A DNA stretch of 64,000 nucleotides. Origin: Cellulomonas sp. SLBN-39 (GTDB taxonomy: Bacteria; Actinomycetota; Actinomycetes; Actinomycetales; Cellulomonadaceae). The stretch is taken from assembly GCF_006715865.1 (NCBI RefSeq), contig NZ_VFOA01000001.1, positions 4,030,001 through 4,094,000 of the forward strand, read 5' to 3'. Under the pieces are notes generated by a model. That model was not told the origin of the DNA. It did no database searches and saw only the letters and a list, made by a program, of their open reading frames with translations. Shown here piece by piece: positions 62,327-64,000 of the stretch (positions within the stretch are counted from its first letter, which is position 1; each line of letters begins with the position of its first letter). A program made the position numbers and the translations under genes.

Positions 62327-64000
62327 GTGAAGATCGTCATCGTCGGAGGCGTCGCCGCCGGCATGTCCGCCGCCGCCCGCGCCCGCCGCCTCGCCGAGGA
62401 CGCCCAGATCGTCGTCCTCGAGCGCGGCCCGCACGTCTCGTTCGCCGCCTGCGGCCTGCCGTACCACCTGTCCGGCGAGATCGCCGACGCCGACGACCTG
62501 CTGCTGCACACCCCCGCGTCGCTGCAGGCCGCGCTCGGCCTGGACGTGCGCACGCACAGCGAGGCCGTCGCGATCGACCGCACCGCCCGCACCGTGCGCG
62601 TCGCCGGCCCGCAGGGCGAGTACGACGAGCCGTACGACGCGCTGCTGCTGGCCCCCGGCGCCGTGGCCGTCGCCCCGCCGCTGCCGGGCCTCGACCTGCC
62701 CGCCGTGCGCACGCTGCGCACCGTCGCCGACGCCGTCGCCCTGCGCGAGCGCGTCGACGCCGGTGCCCGCCGCGCCGTCGTCCTCGGCGCCGGGTTCATC
62801 GGCCTGGAGGCCGTCGAGGCGCTGCGGCACCGCGGCGTCGACGTCGACCTCGTCGAGCGCGCCCCGCAGGTGCTGCCGCCGCTGGACCCCGAGCTCGCCG
62901 CCCTCGTCGCCGGCGAGCTGGCCGACCACGGCGTGCGCGTGCGCGCCGGGGTCTCCGCCACCGGCGTCGAGGAGGCGCCCGACGGCGGCGTGGTCGTCGT
63001 GCTCGACGACGGCACCCGCCTGCCCGCCGACCTCGTCGTGCTGTCCGTCGGCGTGCGCCCCGACTCCGCGCTGGCCGCCTCCGCCGGGCTCGACGTCGAC
63101 GCGCGCGGTGCGATCGTCGTCGACGCCGCCCAGCGCACGTCCGACCCGCACGTGTGGGCCGCGGGCGACGCCACCGCCGTGGTGCACGCCGTCACCGGCG
63201 CCCGCGGTCCCGTGCCGCTCGCCGGGCCCGCCAACCGCGCCGGGCGCACCGCCGCGGACTCCATGCTCGGCGCCGAGGTCGCCTCCCCGCCCGTGCTCGG
63301 CACCGCCGTCGTGCGCGTCATGGGCCTGACCGCCGCCGTCACCGGCGCCAACGCCGCCATGCTCGCCGACGTCGAGCACCACACGCTGCACCTGCACGGC
63401 GGGCACCACGCCGGGTTCTACCCCGGGGCGCAGGCCGTGCACCTCGTCGTGCACGTGGGCACCGACGGGCGCCTGCTCGGCGCGCAGGCCGTCGGCCGCG
63501 AGGGCGTCGACAAGCGCATCGACGTCATCGCCACGGCCATCCGCGCCGGGCTGCGCGCCACCGACCTGGCCGACCTCGAGCTCGCGTACGCCCCGCCGTA
63601 CGGCGCCGCCAAGGACCCGGTGAACATGGCCGGGTTCGTCGCGCAGAACGTCCTCGACGGCACCCTCGCGCTCTGGCACGCCCGCGACCTCGACGCCGTG
63701 CGGGCGTCCGCGCTCGTGCTCGACGTGCGCGGCGACGCCGAGTGGGCGTCGGGCCACCTGCCCGAGGCCCTCCACGTGCCGCACACCCAGCTGCGCGACC
63801 GGCTCGACGAGGTCGTCGCCGCGGCCGCCGGGCGGCCCGTGCGCGTGCACTGCGCCAGCGGGGTGCGCTCCTACCTCGCGCACCGGGTGCTCGTCGCGGC
63901 GGGGCTGGACTCCGCGTCGCTGTCGGGCGGCATGCAGACCCTGCGCGCCGTGCACCCCGACCTCGAGCTGGTCACCGAGGCGCAGCGGGTGCCGCAGCCG
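62327..64000 (+). CDS. CoA-disulfide / persulfide reductase with rhodanese domain (3' end beyond window)
   Basis: 558 codons visible from GTG 62327 behind AGGGAG; runs off the right edge. FAD/NAD(P) disulfide reductase: VIVGGVAAGMSAAARARRL, ERGPHVSFAACGLPYHLSGE with the catalytic cysteine 42, VVLGAGFIGLEAVEALRHRG and VWAAGDATAVVH. After the dimerisation domain a rhodanese domain starts near residue 455: ALVLDVRGDAEWASGHLPEA and VHCASGVRSYLAH with active Cys 509. This fusion is the NADH-dependent persulfide reductase/CoADR-RHD type that clears CoA-persulfide. It is paired with the CstR-like repressor for sulfide stress response. Confidence 0.93.
   Translation, partial: MKIVIVGGVAAGMSAAARARRLAEDAQIVVLERGPHVSFAACGLPYHLSGEIADADDLLLHTPASLQAALGLDVRTHSEAVAIDRTARTVRVAGPQGEYDEPYDALLLAPGAVAVAPPLPGLDLPAVRTLRTVADAVALRERVDAGARRAVVLGAGFIGLEAVEALRHRGVDVDLVERAPQVLPPLDPELAALVAGELADHGVRVRAGVSATGVEEAPDGGVVVVLDDGTRLPADLVVLSVGVRPDSALAASAGLDVDARGAIVVDAAQRTSDPHVWAAGDATAVVHAVTGARGPVPLAGPANRAGRTAADSMLGAEVASPPVLGTAVVRVMGLTAAVTGANAAMLADVEHHTLHLHGGHHAGFYPGAQAVHLVVHVGTDGRLLGAQAVGREGVDKRIDVIATAIRAGLRATDLADLELAYAPPYGAAKDPVNMAGFVAQNVLDGTLALWHARDLDAVRASALVLDVRGDAEWASGHLPEALHVPHTQLRDRLDEVVAAAAGRPVRVHCASGVRSYLAHRVLVAAGLDSASLSGGMQTLRAVHPDLELVTEAQRVPQP

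Overview
The base composition is very high in G+C (roughly three quarters by eye, third codon positions almost all G or C), GTG starts are frequent, and the gene set is actinobacterial: an IleS with a translational-type T-box leader, DUF4233, an F420-type LLM oxidoreductase and a persulfide-sensing CsoR-family repressor. This points to a chromosomal segment of a Micrococcales actinobacterium, most likely Cellulomonas or a close relative. The genus is an inference.

Layout. 1-7395 (minus strand): ammonium transporter (cut by the window edge), ftsY, a small membrane protein, smc, ndk and DUF4233, all housekeeping. 7405-19260 is an accessory block: TetR plus DHA2-type MFS exporter, a PTS-dependent dihydroxyacetone kinase operon (dhaK-dhaL-dhaM), and a plus-strand cluster of four overlapping genes (ketosynthase; AT-ACP-alpha-oxoamine synthase fusion; phosphopantetheinyl-transferase-like protein; NAD(P)-binding SDR). 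A second TetR gene, overlapping folC, follows. 19932-24541 holds folC and ileS (GTGA overlap) under an ileS T-box. In other actinobacteria folC, DUF4233 and ndk are neighbours, so the 12.5 kb block appears to split a conserved housekeeping run.

24865-28278: two tandem paralogous HAD phosphatases, an FNT-family anion channel, a purine-type phosphoribosyltransferase and an unknown gene. 28280-35111: a five-gene overlapping minus-strand operon of MoxR-type AAA+ ATPase, unknown protein, HExxH metallopeptidase/vWA-like protein, unknown protein with a charged C-terminal helix, and a PaaK-like AMP ligase. It ends at a broken MNT nucleotidyltransferase. 35214-40220: an island of small, somewhat lower-GC genes (winged helix, lipoprotein, SUKH-like, SCO4402-like, DUF7660-like, unknowns) that looks like an immunity-gene or defence-associated array. 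40431-42659: MerR/TipA-type regulator with a textbook 19-bp-spacer operator promoter, DUF4291 and a suppressor-of-fused domain protein.

42777-46724: gluconate utilisation (gntP-gntK with a divergent FadR-type gntR). 46776-50479: a heterodimeric ABC exporter with one degenerate ATP site. 50558-60180: reductive pyrimidine (or hydantoin-like) catabolism, with beta-ureidopropionase-type nitrilase, dihydropyrimidinase, LLM flavin/F420 oxidoreductase, a four-gene NMT1/THI5-type ABC importer, class III aminotransferase and SDR, plus a divergent MocR regulator. No PreT/PreA-type dihydropyrimidine dehydrogenase is seen. 61855-64000: CstR-like repressor with a perfect 7-2-7 operator over its promoter, followed by a CoA-disulfide/persulfide reductase with a C-terminal rhodanese domain (cut by the window edge).

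The most interesting systems are the compact KS + AT-ACP-AOS cluster (a single-extension polyketide released onto an amino acid, comparable in logic to prodigiosin PigJ/PigH) and the MoxR-metallopeptidase/vWA-AMP-ligase operon beside the immunity-like island. Several strong GC-rich hairpins without U-tracts act as likely terminators.
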